The notes: generated by a model from the sequence alone, not told the origin. 64,000 nt of DNA from Lolium rigidum (GCF_022539505.1 NC_061510.1:38899047-38963046), one strand, 5' to 3'. Counted from the stretch's first letter, positions 23,202 through 35,121 are shown. A program made the numbers and translations.

Positions 23202-24167
23202 CTCCCAAGAAGTTCTTTCTTTATAGCCATTAAGATGGGCTCAGTAATTTCAATGATGCACTCGCAAGAAATAAGAGTTGAAGCAAAAGAGAGCATCAAG
23301 AAGCAAATTCAAAACACATTTAAGTCTAACATGCTTCCTATGCATAGGAATCTTGTAAATAAACAAGTTCATGAAGAGCAAAGTAACAAGCATAGGAAGA
23401 TAAAACCAGTGTAACTTCAAAAATTTCAGCATATAGAGAGGTGTTTTAGTAACATGAAAATTTCTACAACCATATTTTCCTCTCTCATAATAACTTTCAG
23501 AGGCATCATGAACAAACTCAACAATATAAGTATCACATAAAGCATTCTTATCATGAGCTATATGCATAAAATTATTACTACTCCCAACATAAGCATAATC
23601 AATTTTATTAGTTGTAGTGGGAGCAAATTCAACAAAGTAGCTATCATTATTATTCTCATCATCAAATATAGGAGGTATAGTATCATCATAATAAACTTTA
23701 TCCTCCATAGTAGGCGGCACCAAAAGACCGCTATCATTATAATCATCATATATGGGAGGCATATCATAATCAACATAAACTTTCTCCTCAATACCCGGAG
23801 GGCTAAAGAGATCATTTTCATCAAAACCGACCTCCCCAAGCTTAGAATTTTCTATATCATTATCAACAATGGTGTTCAAAGCGTTCATACTAATATTACT
23901 ACTAACATGCAAATAAGATTTCATAGGTTTTTTAATTTTCGCATTAAACCATTCATGTCTTGACTCAGGAAATAGTTTGAAAAGCTCACAGATGTTTTCC
24001 ATTATGCCTTACTAGTGTTTAACAAGAAACAAAAAGATGCAATTGCAGGATCTAAAGGAAATAGCTTCTAGCACACACAACGGCAACAGAAAAGTACTTA
24101 GTTACCTGGGACCGGAGTGTGAGTGCCTTTTACCTTTCCTCCCCGGCAACGGCGCCAGAAAAGTGCT
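23202..24167 (-). mobile_element. Outer Gypsy element, 5' internal part with primer-binding site
   Basis: The host element resumes after the GTTAT duplication. This segment holds the unknown ORF and, at about 24142-24160, the tRNA-Asp-type primer site, which lies some 8 bases from the LTR end. The break in the sequence around GGGTTAT/CTCCCAAG agrees with the uninterrupted relative at about 51500 (GGGAGACAACCC). Confidence 0.8.
23250..24002 (-). CDS. Unknown ORF of the non-autonomous Gypsy element
   Basis: A 250-residue frame starts with ATG at 24002 (MENICELFKLFPESRHEWFN). The middle third is acidic and contains an imperfect repeat (PPGIEEKVYVDYDMPPIYDD followed by PPTMEDKVYYDDTIPPIFDD). The C-terminal third is hydrophobic and basic. 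No gag, zinc-knuckle, protease or polymerase motif is visible, and I do not recognise the family. It lies directly downstream of the primer site, where gag would normally be. It could be a remodelled gag leader or a captured host fragment. The frame has stayed open, but no expression evidence is visible. Confidence 0.5.
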   Translation of the reverse strand: MENICELFKLFPESRHEWFNAKIKKPMKSYLHVSSNISMNALNTIVDNDIENSKLGEVGFDENDLFSPPGIEEKVYVDYDMPPIYDDYNDSGLLVPPTMEDKVYYDDTIPPIFDDENNNDSYFVEFAPTTTNKIDYAYVGSSNNFMHIAHDKNALCDTYIVEFVHDASESYYERGKYGCRNFHVTKTPLYMLKFLKLHWFYLPMLVTLLFMNLFIYKIPMHRKHVRLKCVLNLLLDALFCFNSYFLRVHH

Positions 24168-24239
24168 TGATGTCTACGGGTGCTGCTATTCTTGTAGACA
24201 GTGTTGGGCCTCCAAGAGCAGAGGTTTGTAGAACAGCAG
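24168..24239 (-). repeat. Terminal 72 bp of the outer element's 5' LTR
   Basis: This segment matches 6935-7006 of the other LTR with a few substitutions. It is cut at 24239 by the inner Athila-like element. The corresponding LTR continues only at 34720, after a loss of about 1046 bp. Confidence 0.85.
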
Positions 24240-25757
24240 TGATGACCCACAAGTATAGGGGGTGTATCGCAGTATCTTCGATAAGTAAGAATGTCGATCC
24301 CAACGAGGAGCAGAAGGTGTTGACAAGCAGTTTCGATGAAGGATTCACCGTAAATGCTCACGGACAAGTATTCGGGGGTTTTGATGTAACAGATGAATAA
24401 AGTACGAGTAAATAAAGTGCGAGAGTAACAATTGCAGCGAGTGGCCCAATCCTTTTTAGCACAAAGGACAAGCCGGTTTGTTTACTTATAATGACCAAAC
24501 GTTCTCGAGGACACACGGGATTTTAGTCTAGTGCTTTCGCTACATACGGCTAATTAATCTTCATTGTTTTGATAAGTGTTGTGTGGGTGAACCTATGCTA
24601 ATGTACCGCCCTTCCTAGGACTAATACATACTTGTGATTATACCCCTTGCAAGCATCCGCAACTACAAGAAAGTAATTAAGATAAATCTAACCACGAACC
24701 TTAAACTCGAGATCTCGCGATCCCTCATGCATCGATATACCAACGGGGGTTTAGGTTTCGTCACTCCGGCAACCCCGCAATTGGCAAACGAGTACAAGAT
24801 GCATTCCCCTAGGCCCATAAATGGTGAAGTGTCGTGTAGTCGACGTTCACACGACACCACTAGAAGAATAACACCACAACTTAAATATCATAACATTGAA
24901 TATTACTCAACCATAATTCACTACTAACATTTAGACTTCACCCATGTCCTCAAGAACTAAACGAACTACTCACGAGACATCATATGGAACATGATCAGAG
25001 ATGATATGATGATGAATAACAATCTGAACATAAACCTTGGTTCAATGGTTTCACTCAATAGCATCAATAACAAGTAGAAATCAATACCGGGAGAGTTTCC
25101 CCTATCAAACAATCAAGATCAAACCCAAATTGCTACAGCGGTGACGATGTCCAGCAGTGGAGATGGCGGTGATGATGGTGGAGATGATGATGATGATGGT
25201 GATGGAGATGATGTCCAGCTCGATGACGGTGACGATGGCGTCGATTTCCCCTCCGGGAGGGAATTTCCCCGGCGGATTCCCTGCCCGCCGGAGAGCTCTT
25301 TTCTCTCTGGTGTTCTCCGCCCCGCAGAGGCGGCTGTAACCCTTCGTGAGGATTCCTCTGTGGCTTAGGTCTTCGGGACGAAGAGTTTCGCGAAGAAAAG
25401 GAGGCGAAAGGGGCTGAGGGGGCCCCACACCACATGGTGGCGCGGCCAGGCCATGGGCCGCGCCGCCCTGTGGTGTGGGCCCACCTTGGGTCCAGCTGGC
25501 TCCCCCTTCTGGCTTCCTTCGTCATCTGGAAAAATAGGATTTTTGGTAAAATTTCCTTCCACAGTTGATCTTCCGAAATATTGCATCTCGACGGTGCTTT
25601 TTCCGAGCGAGAATCCCGCCTCCGGTGTGCGATCTCCAAATAATCATGAAACATGCAAAATAGATGAAATAACATAAGTATTGTGTCCCAATATGAAATA
25701 TATCAATGAATAACGACAAATTATGATATAAAATAGTGATGCAAATTGGACGTATCA
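24240..25757 (-). repeat. 3' LTR of the inner Athila-like element
   Basis: A 1518-bp LTR with GC-rich middle (about 25150-25500) containing a GATGGTGAT-type microsatellite. It closely matches 33208-34719. The right border in plus-strand terms is GGACGTATCA followed by the polypurine tract. Confidence 0.9.
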
Positions 25758-27533
25758 ACCCCCCCAAGCTTAGACTTCGCTTGTCCCCAAGCGAAACTGA
25801 ACTTGGTAAACAGGACCACATGTTTATGGAGTGAAGAGTCGATAAATAAAATACGGACAAGAAGCATCATATTCATTCACACAAGACATTATAGTAAACA
25901 ACTTCCTCATATAACTTAATCTTGAAACAAGTATAAGGTAATCACAAATAAAGGTGCATAAGAAATCATAATTGGTGATGGCAAACTTTGTTCTTGGTCA
26001 GAGAACAGTTAACAGATTATACTTTATCTATTGAGTAGCGCTCTCATATTAAAGCTTATGGTAAACTTGCATACTCAATCATATTAATCATTGATGACTT
26101 TCAAAGCTATATTCATTCAGGTACAACTTGTACTAAACAAGAAAGAGTAAAGACATGATGAAGCAAATCACAATATAATAGTTTGATCACAACAACTCAA
26201 ATTCTTGCTTGAGATGGAGGGAAATAGGTTTACTGACTCAACATAAAGTAAAAGACAGGCCCTTCGCAGAGGGAAGCAGTGATTAAATCATGTGCTAGAG
26301 CTTTTCAGTTTTGAAATCATATAAAGAGAATAAAAGTAAAGTTTTGAGAGGTGTTTGTCGTTGTCAACGACTGGTAGCGGGTACTCTAACCCCCTTGCCA
26401 AACAGACCTCCAAAGAGCGGGCTCCCATGAAGGACGTTATCTCTACCGAGCAAGGTAGATCATCCCTCTTCTCTTTTGTTTACACATGTATTTTAGTTTA
26501 TTTAAGGATGACACTCCCCCCAACCTTTGCTTACACAAGCCATGGCTAACCGAATCCTCGGGTGCATTCCAACAATCTCATACCATGGAGGAGTGTCTAT
26601 TGCAAAATTAAGTTGCTTACTGATGAATCAGAGCAAAACATGTGAAGAGGGTTATTAATGAAAGTTGATTAATTGGGGCTGGGAACCCCGTTGCCAGCTC
26701 TTATTGCAAAATTATAGGATAAGTGGATGAAGCCACTAGTCCATTAGTGGAGGCTGCCTAACAAGACTGAAAGATTAAACACCACATACTTCCTCATGAG
26801 CTATAAAACATTGACACAAATAAGAAGTAATAAGTTTTGAATTGTTTAAAGGTAGCACATGAAGTATTTACTTGGAATGGCAGAAAATACCATGCAGTAA
26901 GTAGATATGATGGACACAAATGGCATAGTTTTGGGTTCAGGTTTGGATGCACGAGAAGTATTCCCTCTCAGTACAGGTCTTTGGCTAGCAAGGTTAATTA
27001 GCAAGCATAGGAGTTTGAGGGAAACAAACAAATATACATGTGATAGAAACAATCATGCATCTTACTTGTAAGCATAAACAGTTTTAACTTTAGAATACTA
27101 AGCTAAGAACTGATAAGAAAGATAATAATATCTTCTACATGTATTTCCTCTATTCCTCTTGAACTCAAAGTGTTGTTACTATTGACCATTGCTAAGTTTG
27201 CCAAAACCAAATAGATTTACTCAATGCTCCCAAAGCGGTACCAATACTAAAATCAAGACCAATCATATAGTAGAAATTGCAAACTAAAATAAGGTGTGCA
27301 ATATGTAAATGATAAGACTTCTCATTAATTCCATAATGATAACTCACACCAAGGGGTACATAGACAAACTAAAGGAGAGATACTTCCACACTGCAACCCA
27401 TCTCATACGATAACTTCCCTACTCATGATATGACACTACTTGATAGTAAAAAGTAAAAGGTAGTGATAATGTGATACCGCGGCCCTCCCCCAAGCTTGGA
27501 ACAAACCAAGGGGATGCCAATACCGATGATGAA
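25758..27533 (-). mobile_element. Inner element, 3' internal non-coding region
   Basis: No gene is seen. The stretch resembles the 3' non-coding part of the outer non-autonomous element (compare 26215-27000 with 8880-9660), which shows common ancestry of the two families. A second polypurine-like AAGCTTGGGGGAGG on the minus strand (about 27485-27500) follows the stop of the extra ORF. Confidence 0.7.
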
Positions 27534-28034
27534 TTACTCCTTTGGCGATGGTGATGATGAATTCCCATCTTCAGACTTCCAAGATAGAGGTTCTCCGTCA
27601 ACAAATGACATCTTGGTCTCGGGAATCCTGAAACTAGCAGCACGGCTTATGTGTTTAAACCTGTTTTCATACTCACAGTTCTGATTATGAACGTCATAGA
27701 GTTGAGCTTGGAGTTTGTTGGTGGTGTCGTGAAGTGAGAGGATGTCGCCCCATAGCTTTGCGGTTTCCTTCTCGTGTTCAGCAATGAGTTCAGACACAAT
27801 CTTGTGAAAGATATCCACTTCACGCTCGGCCATCTTCTTGTAATTGAAGACCTCTTGTTCTAGCTTCTCCATCATGTCTTCCAAGCTTCCTTCTCCCTTG
27901 GGGCCCTGAACATCTTTGATCTGCAGTTTTCCCTCGACGAGCATCAACTCCTTTGGGTGCATCCTCAGCTCCTCCATGTACAAGTTGCCAACATCCTTGC
28001 AGGGGCTGTCCTTCGGAGTTCCCGACGAAGACAT
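27534..28034 (-). CDS. Extra coiled-coil ORF downstream of integrase, unknown function
   Basis: A 166-residue frame starts at ATG 28034 (MSSSGTPKDSPCKDVGN) and ends with TAA at 27534-27536. The middle (EGSLEDMMEKLEQEVFNYKK... through KLQAQLYDVHNQNCEYENRF) has heptad-like spacing and is probably a coiled coil. It sits in sense orientation behind integrase, where Athila-type elements carry an envelope-like or other additional ORF. I see no signal peptide or membrane segment, so it does not look like an envelope protein. The frame is open although gag and pol around it are broken. Function is unknown. Confidence 0.55.
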   Translation of the reverse strand: MSSSGTPKDSPCKDVGNLYMEELRMHPKELMLVEGKLQIKDVQGPKGEGSLEDMMEKLEQEVFNYKKMAEREVDIFHKIVSELIAEHEKETAKLWGDILSLHDTTNKLQAQLYDVHNQNCEYENRFKHISRAASFRIPETKMSFVDGEPLSWKSEDGNSSSPSPKE

Positions 28035-28503
28035 GATGGCTCTAGATCCGAAACAAATCCTGGTAGAAACAACTTGAAACAAAACACGTCGAGAAAACGA
28101 TATACGGACCTCCATGGATCCGGGGGATTTTATAATAAAAAATTTCGGAACAAACGGAAAGTACCAGGTCGAACCAGAGTCGGAAAGGGGTGACGAGGCG
28201 GTGCCACCATAGGGCGGCGCGGGCCCAGGCCAGGCCGCGCCGGCCTGTGGTGGCACGCCCTCGTGCGTCTTTTCCACTCCGTTTCGATCTCGTAATTTTT
28301 CATATTTTCCAAAAATAGCAAAAATATTGTTCGGAAAGTAAATTGCGAACTTTCATTACCGAGCATCGTTACCTATTCAAAGTCGAGTTACGGCGGATTG
28401 TCAATTTGTCCTTTGATGAAAGCCTCCGGTGTTTCCACTTGAATAATATCAACATCAACATTATAAGAATCACTCGAGATATAATGCTTGAGTCTTTGTC
28501 CAT

Positions 28504-30087
28504 TCACCACTTGCGTAGCATTGCCTTGGAGAGAGCTAATTTTAATTGCTCCTGAACGATACACCTCCTCAACAACATATGGTCCTTCCCATTTCGAGAG
28601 TAATTTCCCGCAAAGAATCCGAGACGAGATCGATACAATAGGACTTTATCCCCAATATTAAACTCTCTTTTGATGATCCTTCTATCATGCCATTTTTTAA
28701 CTTTTTCTTTAAAGAGTTTAGCATTTTCATAAGCTTCACTTCTCCATTCATCTAGAGAACTTAATTGTAGCAACCTCTTATTACCGGCAAGTTTAGGATC
28801 TTTATTTAATTCTCTAACAACCCGATAAGCTTTGTGTTCTAGTTCTAAAGGTAAATGACAAGCTTTTCCGTAAACCATTTTATAAGGTGACATTCCCATG
28901 GGGTTTTTATAAGCAGTTCTATAAGCCCATAGTGCGTCCTTCAATTTACTAGCCCAATTCTTTCTAGATTTATTAACGGTCTTTCCCAAAATAGATTTAA
29001 TCTACCTATTTGATAATTCTACTTGACCACTACTTTGAGGGTGATAAGCGGAAGCAATTCTATGATTAATACCATACCTAGCAAGAGTTTTTCTAAAAGC
29101 TCCATGAATAAAATGAGACCCTCCATCAGTCATAATATATCTAGGTACTCCAAATCTAGGAAAAATAATATCTAAAAGCATTTTTAAAGAGGTCTCACCA
29201 TCAGCACTTTTTGTAGGTATGGCTTCCACCCATTTAGTAACATAATCAACAGCAACAAGTATATGAGTGTTACCTTTCGAAGAGGGAAAAGGTCCCATGA
29301 AGTCAAATCCCCAACAATCGAACGGTTCAATAACAAGAGTATAATTCATAGGCATTTCATTGCGTCTGGAGATATTACCAACCCTTTGACATTCATCACA
29401 AGATAAAATAAACTTCCTTGCATCTTTGAAGAGAGTTGGCCAATAAAAACCTGATTGTAGAACCTTTTGCGCGGTTCTATCTCCGGCGTGATGTCCTCCA
29501 TAAGCACTACCATGACATTTACTCAATATCTCTTGTTGTTCATATTCGAGAACACACCTTCGCAGAATACCATCCACTCCTTCTTTATATAAGTGTGGGC
29601 CATCCCAGAAATAATGCCTCAAGTCATAAAAGAATTTCCTCCTCTGCTGAGCTGAAAAGGTTGGAGGCAAGTACTTGGAAACAATAAAGTTAGCATAATC
29701 AGCATACCAAGGACTGTCTCGCGAGCTCACCTTTATTACAGCCAATTGTTCATTTGGAAAACTATCATTAACAGGAACAGGATCATAAGCAATATTTTCC
29801 AATCTAGACAAATTATCAGCAACAGGATTATCGGCACCTTTCCTATCTACAATATGTAAATCAAATTCTTGCAAAAGAAGTACCCATCTAATAAGCCTCG
29901 GCTTAGCATCTTTCTTTGTCATAAGGTATCTAATTGCAGCATGATCGGTATGAATAGTAACTTTTGAATCAACAATATAAGATCTAAACTTGTCACAAGC
30001 AAAGACTACGACTAATAATTCTTTTTCGGTTGTAGCATAATTTCTTTGAGCAAGCATCAAGAGTTTTACTAGCATAATGAATAACAT
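28504..30087 (-). pseudogene. Gypsy RNase H and integrase (broken)
   Basis: Read on the minus strand, RNase H shows [18 protein letters not shown] and TDHAAIRYL. The integrase zinc-binding region ([18 protein letters not shown] ... CDECQ) and the core follow ([16 protein letters not shown], then SSGQVE with the catalytic Glu). A stop or frame break near 29000 separates the core from the C-terminal part (28504-28989: KDALWAYRTAYKNPMGMSPY, GKACHLPLELEHKAYR). The domain inserts the DNA copy into the chromosome. No chromodomain is visible, which fits the Athila/Tat group rather than chromoviruses. Confidence 0.9.
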
Positions 30088-30183
30088 TTAATTTTTTATC
30101 TACTCGCTGTCCAAGAACAGCGCCTACAGACAAAATCACTAGCATCACACATAATTTCAAAAGGTAAATTCCAATCAGGAGGT

Positions 30184-31375
30184 TCAACTATAGGAGCGAG
30201 TTGTTAAGGCTTTCTTTAGAGTTTCAAAAGCTTCCTTACAATCATCATCAAAAACAAAAGGTACATCTTTTTGAAGAAGATTAGTAAGAGGCTTTGAAAT
30301 CTTGGAGAAATCTTTAATAAATATCCTATAAAACCCAGCATGACCAAGAGCACTACGAATACCTTTAACATCCCTCGGATAGGGCATCTTCTCAATGGCT
30401 TCAACTTTAGCTCTATCAACCTCAATACCTCTCTCAGAAATTTTATGTCCCAATACAATTCCTTCATTAACCATAAAGTGGCATTTCTCCCAATTAAGAA
30501 CAAGGTTAGTTTCTTCACATCTCTGCAAAACTTTATCAAGGTTTCGCAAGCAACTATCAAAAGAATTCCCATAGACGGAAAAATCATCCATTAATACTTC
30601 CACAATACTCTCACAAAAGCCATGAAAAATAGCAGACATGCATCTTTGAAAAGTAGCAGGAGCATTACATAAACCAAAAGGCATACGCCTATAAGCATAA
30701 GTTCCATAGGGACAAGTAAAAGTGGTTTTCTCTTGATCTTTGGTTTTAACAGCAATTTGCGAAAACCCAGAATAACCATCAAGAAAGCAAAAATGAGTAT
30801 TTTTAGACAATCTTTCTAGCATTTGATCAATAAAATGGTAAAGGGTAATGATCTTTTTTAGTAACCTTATTAACTTTTCGATAATCAATGCACATTCTAT
30901 ACCCTACAACTACTCTTTGAGGTATGAGCTCATCATTATCATTAGGCACAACAGTCATCCCTCCTTTCTTAGGAACGCAATGCACAGGACTAACCCATCT
31001 ACTATCAGCAATAGGATATATAATACCAGCTTCAAGAAGTCGTAATACCTCATTTCTTACCACATCCTTCATCTTGGGAATTAGACGACGCCGAGGTTCA
31101 ACAACAGGCTTCGCATCATCTTCCATATTAATGGCGTGTTGGCAAATAGAGGGAGAAATCCCCTTCAAGTCATCAACAGTATAGCCAATAGCACCTCGGT
31201 GTTTCTTCAATATTTGCAATAATCTTTCTTCTTCAAATTCTGTAAGCTTAGAACTAATAATAACATGATATATTTTCTTATCATCAATATGAGCATATTT
31301 AAGATTATCAGACAAAGGCTTTAAATCAAAAACAGGATCTTCCTTTGGTGGCGGTGTTGTACCCAAATCTTCCAC
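30184..31375 (-). pseudogene. Gypsy reverse transcriptase (frameshifted)
   Basis: The first part (31375 to about 30830) contains SPSICQHAINMEDDAKPV, EAGIIYPIADSRWVSPVH and YRMCIDYRKVNKVTKKDHYPLPF. After a frameshift near 30850 it continues FIDQMLERLSKN, FCFLDGYSGFSQI, PFGLCNAPATFQRCM, VLMDDFSVYG and GHAGFYR. The LMDD motif carries the two catalytic aspartates. The order matches Gypsy RT closely. The copy cannot be translated as one protein. Confidence 0.92.
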
Positions 31376-31486
31376 CAGTAAATCATGCTTGAGAATAGGT
31401 TGGCGAAGAAAATCTCCTCAAGCTCATCTCTTTCTTTCCTAAAAACTTCACTCTCGCTATTCTCCAAATGTTGCTGCAAAGGATTA

Positions 31487-32038
31487 TTAGGAACAAGAAC
31501 AATAGATGCACACTTGCTCCATTTTAAAATCATTACTAGGCAAATCAGCTTTATAAGGAGTTTTGGTAAATTTGGAGAAGTTAAACTCATAAGATTCACC
31601 AGCAAATTTAGTCAAAATTTTATCTTTCTTGCAATCTATAATAGCTCCACAAGTATTTAGAAAAGGTCTACCAAAAATGATAGGACAATAATCACTAGCA
31701 GCAGAACCAAGTACCAAAAAGTCGACAGGATATTTAATCTTACCACATAGAACTTCCACATCTCGAACAATACCAATTGGAGAAATAGTTTCTCTATTAG
31801 CCAGCTGAATAACCACATCAATATCTTCAAGTTCACAAGAATCAATTTCGTGCATAATCTCCGTGTAAAGCTCATAAGGTATAGCACTAACACTTGCACC
31901 AATATCACATAAACCATAATAGCAATGATCACCAATTCTAACAGATAGCATAGGAACACTAGCTTGTTTGGGTTTATTAGGATGTGAAACAATATTAGAA
32001 GCATCTTCACGAGAAAATAATATGACCATCCTCCACAT
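31487..32038 (-). pseudogene. Gypsy aspartic protease region
   Basis: The frame contains LSVRIGDHCYYGLCDIGASVSAIP, with the catalytic D-x-G-A motif, and CPIIFGRPFL, the second conserved protease block. The protease would cut Gag-Pol. A frame change near 31490 separates it from the linker to RT, and another near 32010-32040 separates it from gag. Confidence 0.82.
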
Positions 32039-33040
32039 TTTCAGTCACAAGATCTTTAACTATTGCAACAGCGAGTTCAACTTTTATTTGTTCTTCAGGT
32101 TCTATAGGTTTCTTTTCACTTTTATGAACCACACTATTTATAACGAAGTACTCTTTCATTTTAGCGAGAAAAGGAGTTTTTTCAATATAAGCTTCAAGAA
32201 TAACACGATCAGCAGTTTCAACTACAACACACTTATTAATAGATGAATCAATTTTATCTTTATACGGTTCATGATACTTATCAAAATTCTTCTTAGGCAA
32301 TTCATAGTGAGAGGCAAAAGCTTTAAAAAGATTTGCAGCAACTTGAGAATCAAGACCATATGTAGCACTCATATTACGAAATTTATCAGTATCCATAAAA
32401 GCTTCAATGCATTTATAATCATAAATTATACCTTATTCTCTATCCTTGTCGTTCTCCCAACCTTCAGTATTTTCTTGGATCCGATCAAGAAGGTCCCTTT
32501 TAAACTCTTCTTTGTTGCGTGTAAATGATCCAGAACAAGAAGTATCCAGCAAGGTCTTGTCTTGAAAAGAAAGTCTTGCATAGAAATTATCAATAATAAC
32601 ATTACCGGGAAGCTCATGAATGGGGCATTTGAGCATTAAAGACTTCAATCTCCCCCAAGCTTGGGCAATACTCTCTCCATCATGAGGCCAGAAATTATAT
32701 ATGCGGTTCCGATCTTTGTGAATTTCACTTGGAGGATAAAATTTGGAATAAAATAAAGGCACAATGTCCTCCCAATCAAGAGAATCACCATTCTTCAACA
32801 ATCTATACCAATGCGCCGCTTTACCGGACATCGATATAGAGAATAGTTTCTTTCTAACTTCATTCATAGCAATACTCTGCACATTTGAATAACCCGCATA
32901 ATTCATGCAAAAACAAGTAAATGATCACCAGGATGGACAGTTCCATCCCCTTCATAGCGGTTATCCATAACATGTTCAATAATTTTCGTAGGTATTTTAT
33001 ATGGTATTACTTCCTCACTGGCGCCTCATCCACTACCGTT
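32007..33040 (-). pseudogene. Athila-type gag (frameshifted)
   Basis: On the minus strand, reading starts near 33040 (EHVMDNRYEGDGTVHPGDHLL), shifts frame near 32910 and continues AMNEVRKKLFSISMSGKAAHWYRLL, WEDIVPLFYSKFYPP and SIAQAWGRLKSLMLKCP, which is a Retrotrans_gag domain. Another break near 32430 leads to the C-terminal part (32396 to 32007: MSATYGLDSQVAANLFKAFAS). Gag would build the particle. The start codon could not be determined. Confidence 0.82.
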
Positions 33041-33207
33041 GCAGTAGTAGTAGATTTCCCAAATAGAAATTGAAGAGAAGATCTCTCCATAATGACTTAT
33101 AGCAACGAAAGCGAAATAAAATCAGCACAAACGAGTAAAGGTTTTCCTTACCAATTCCACTTACCAATAGCGCTTCACTCCCGGCAACGGCGCCGAGAAA
33201 ATAGTCT

Positions 33208-34719
33208 TGATGACCCACAAGTATAGGGGGTGTATCGCAGTATCTTCGATAAGTAAGAATGTCGATCCCAACGAGGAGCGAAGGTGTTGACAAGCGGTTT
33301 CGATGAAGGATTCACTCGTAAATGCTCACGGACAAGTATTCGGGGGGTTTTGATGTAACAGATGAATAAAGTACGAGTAAATAAAGTGCGAGAGTAACAA
33401 TTGCAGCGAGTGGCCCAATCCTTTTTAGCACAAAGGACAAGCCGGTTTGTTTACTTATAATAACCAAACGTTCTCGAGGACACACGGGATTTTAGTCTAG
33501 TGCTTTCGCTACATACGGCTAATTAATCTTCATTGTTTTGATAAGTGTTGTGTGGGTGAACCTATGCTAATGTACCGCCCTTCCTAGGACTAATACATAC
33601 TTGTGATTATACCCCTTGCAAGCATCCGCAACTACAAGAAAGTAATTAAGATAAATCTAACCACAGCCTTAAACTGCGAGATCCTGCGATCCCTCCCTGC
33701 ATCGATATACCGACGGGGGTTTAGGTTTCGTCACTCCGGCAACCCCGCAATTGGCAAACGAGTACAAGATGCATTCCCCTAGGCCCATAAATGGTGAAGT
33801 GTCGTGTAGTCGACGTTCACACGACACCACTAGAAGAATAACACCACAACTTAAATATCATAACATTGAATATTACTCAACCATAATTCACTACTAACAT
33901 TTAGACTTCACCCATGTCCTCAAGAACTAAACGAACTACTCACGAGACGTCATATGGAACATGATCAGAGATGATATGATGATGAATAACAATCTGAACA
34001 TAAACCTTGGTTCAATGGTTTCACTCAATAGCATCAATAACAAGTAGAAATCAATACCGGGAGAGTTTCCCCTATCAAACAATCAAGATCAAACCCAAAT
34101 TGCTACAGCGGTGACGATGTCCAGCGGTGGAGATGGCGGTGATGATGGTGGATATGATGATGATGGTGATGGAGATGATGTCCAGCTCGATGACGGTGAC
34201 GATGGCGTCGATTTCCCCTCCGAGAGGAATTTCCCCGGCGGATTCCTGCCCGCCGGAGAGCTCTTTTCTCTCGGGTGTTCTCCGCCCCGCGAGGCGGCTG
34301 TAACCCTTCGTGAGGATTCCTCTGTGGCTTAGGTCTTCGGGACGAAGAGTTTCGCGAAGAAAAGGAGACGAAAGGGGCTGAGGGGGCCCCACACCACATG
34401 GTGGCGCGACCAGGCCATGGGCCGCGCCGCCCTGTGGTGTGGGCCCACCTTGGGTCCAGATGGCTCCCCCTTCTGGCTTCCTTCGTCATCTGGAAAAATA
34501 GGATTTTTGGTAAAATTTCCTTCCACAGTTAATCTTCCGAAATATTGCATCCTGACGGTGCTTTTTCCAATGAGAATCCCTGCCTCCGTGTGCGATCTCC
34601 AAATAATCATGAAACATGCAAAATAGATGAAATAACATAAGTATTGTGTCCCAATATGAAATATATCAATGAATAACAGCAAATTATGATATAAAATAGT
34701 GATGCAAATTGGACGTATC
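33208..34719 (-). repeat. 5' LTR of the inner Athila-like element, lacking its terminal base
   Basis: This is nearly identical to 24240-25757 but ends ...GGACGTATC instead of ...GGACGTATCA, and is fused directly to GAAGATTTAGG of the host LTR. The host LTR has CGTATCGAAGATTT at 8047-8060, so the junction is at a 6-bp CGTATC shared by both. Confidence 0.9.
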
Positions 34720-35116
34720 GAAGATTTAGGTCAGGGAGCTTTAAATAGGCGAAGAGGCGGAGTCGGAAGGGTTACGGAGGGGCCACACGCCAGGGTGGCG
34801 CGCCCCCCTCTCTGGCCGCGCCGCCATATTGTGTGGGGGCTCAGGGCCTCCCCTCTGGTCCCTCTCCGGTGTTCTGGAAGCTTCGTGGAATTATAAGGTG
34901 TTGGGCGTTGATTTCGTCCAATTCCGAGAATATTTCCTTACTAGGATTTCTGAAACCAAAAACAGCAGAAAACAGGAACTGGCACTTCGGCATCTCTTTA
35001 ATAGGTTAGTTCCAGAAAACGCATCAAAACGATATAAAGTGTGAACAAAACAAGTAGGTATTGTCATAAAACTAGCATGGAACATAAAAAATTATAGATA
35101 CATTTGAGACGTATCA
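34720..35116 (-). repeat. Remaining part of the outer element's 5' LTR
   Basis: This corresponds to 8053-8447 of the other LTR. It carries the TTTAAATAG box and ends ACGTATCA at 35116, followed by the second GGGTG. Confidence 0.88.
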
Positions 35117-35121
35117 GGGTG

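Larger units (their letters stand above)
24240..34719 (-). mobile_element. Athila-like Gypsy LTR retrotransposon with decayed gag-pol (inner layer of nest)
   Basis: The element is in minus orientation: 3' LTR 24240-25757, internal 25758-33207, 5' LTR 33208-34719. LTR ends are TGATACGTCC...GGGTCATCA read on the minus strand. The primer site near 33180-33199 is a one-base variant of the tRNA-Asp site (CGGCGCCGTTGCCGGGA). The polypurine tract is AAGCTTGGGGGGG. Order on the minus strand is gag, protease, RT, RNase H, integrase, then an extra coiled-coil ORF, so protein order is that of Gypsy (Metaviridae-type) elements. Every gene is broken by frameshifts or stops. The right end lacks its final base because of a deletion that also removed part of the host LTR. 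Confidence 0.92.
6935..35116 (-). mobile_element. Non-autonomous Athila-like Gypsy LTR retrotransposon (outer layer of nest)
   Basis: The element lies in minus orientation: 3' LTR at the left (6935-8447), 5' LTR at the right (in two pieces, 24168-24239 and 34720-35116). LTR ends are TGATACG...ACATCA, and the 5-bp target duplication GGGTG is present at 6930-6934 and 35117-35121. The primer-binding site beside the 5' LTR (about 24142-24160) is TGGCGCCGTTGCCGGGGA on the minus strand, matching the 3' end of tRNA-Asp. The polypurine tract AAGCTTGGGGA adjoins the 3' LTR. Without the two later insertions, the internal part is only about 3.4 kb and has no pol; it carries one ORF of unknown function (23250-24002). 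Confidence 0.9.

Noticed and set aside
25105..25675. Histidine-rich open frames
   Set aside because: They come from a GATGGTGAT-type microsatellite in the LTR of the inner element and recur at 34075-34489.
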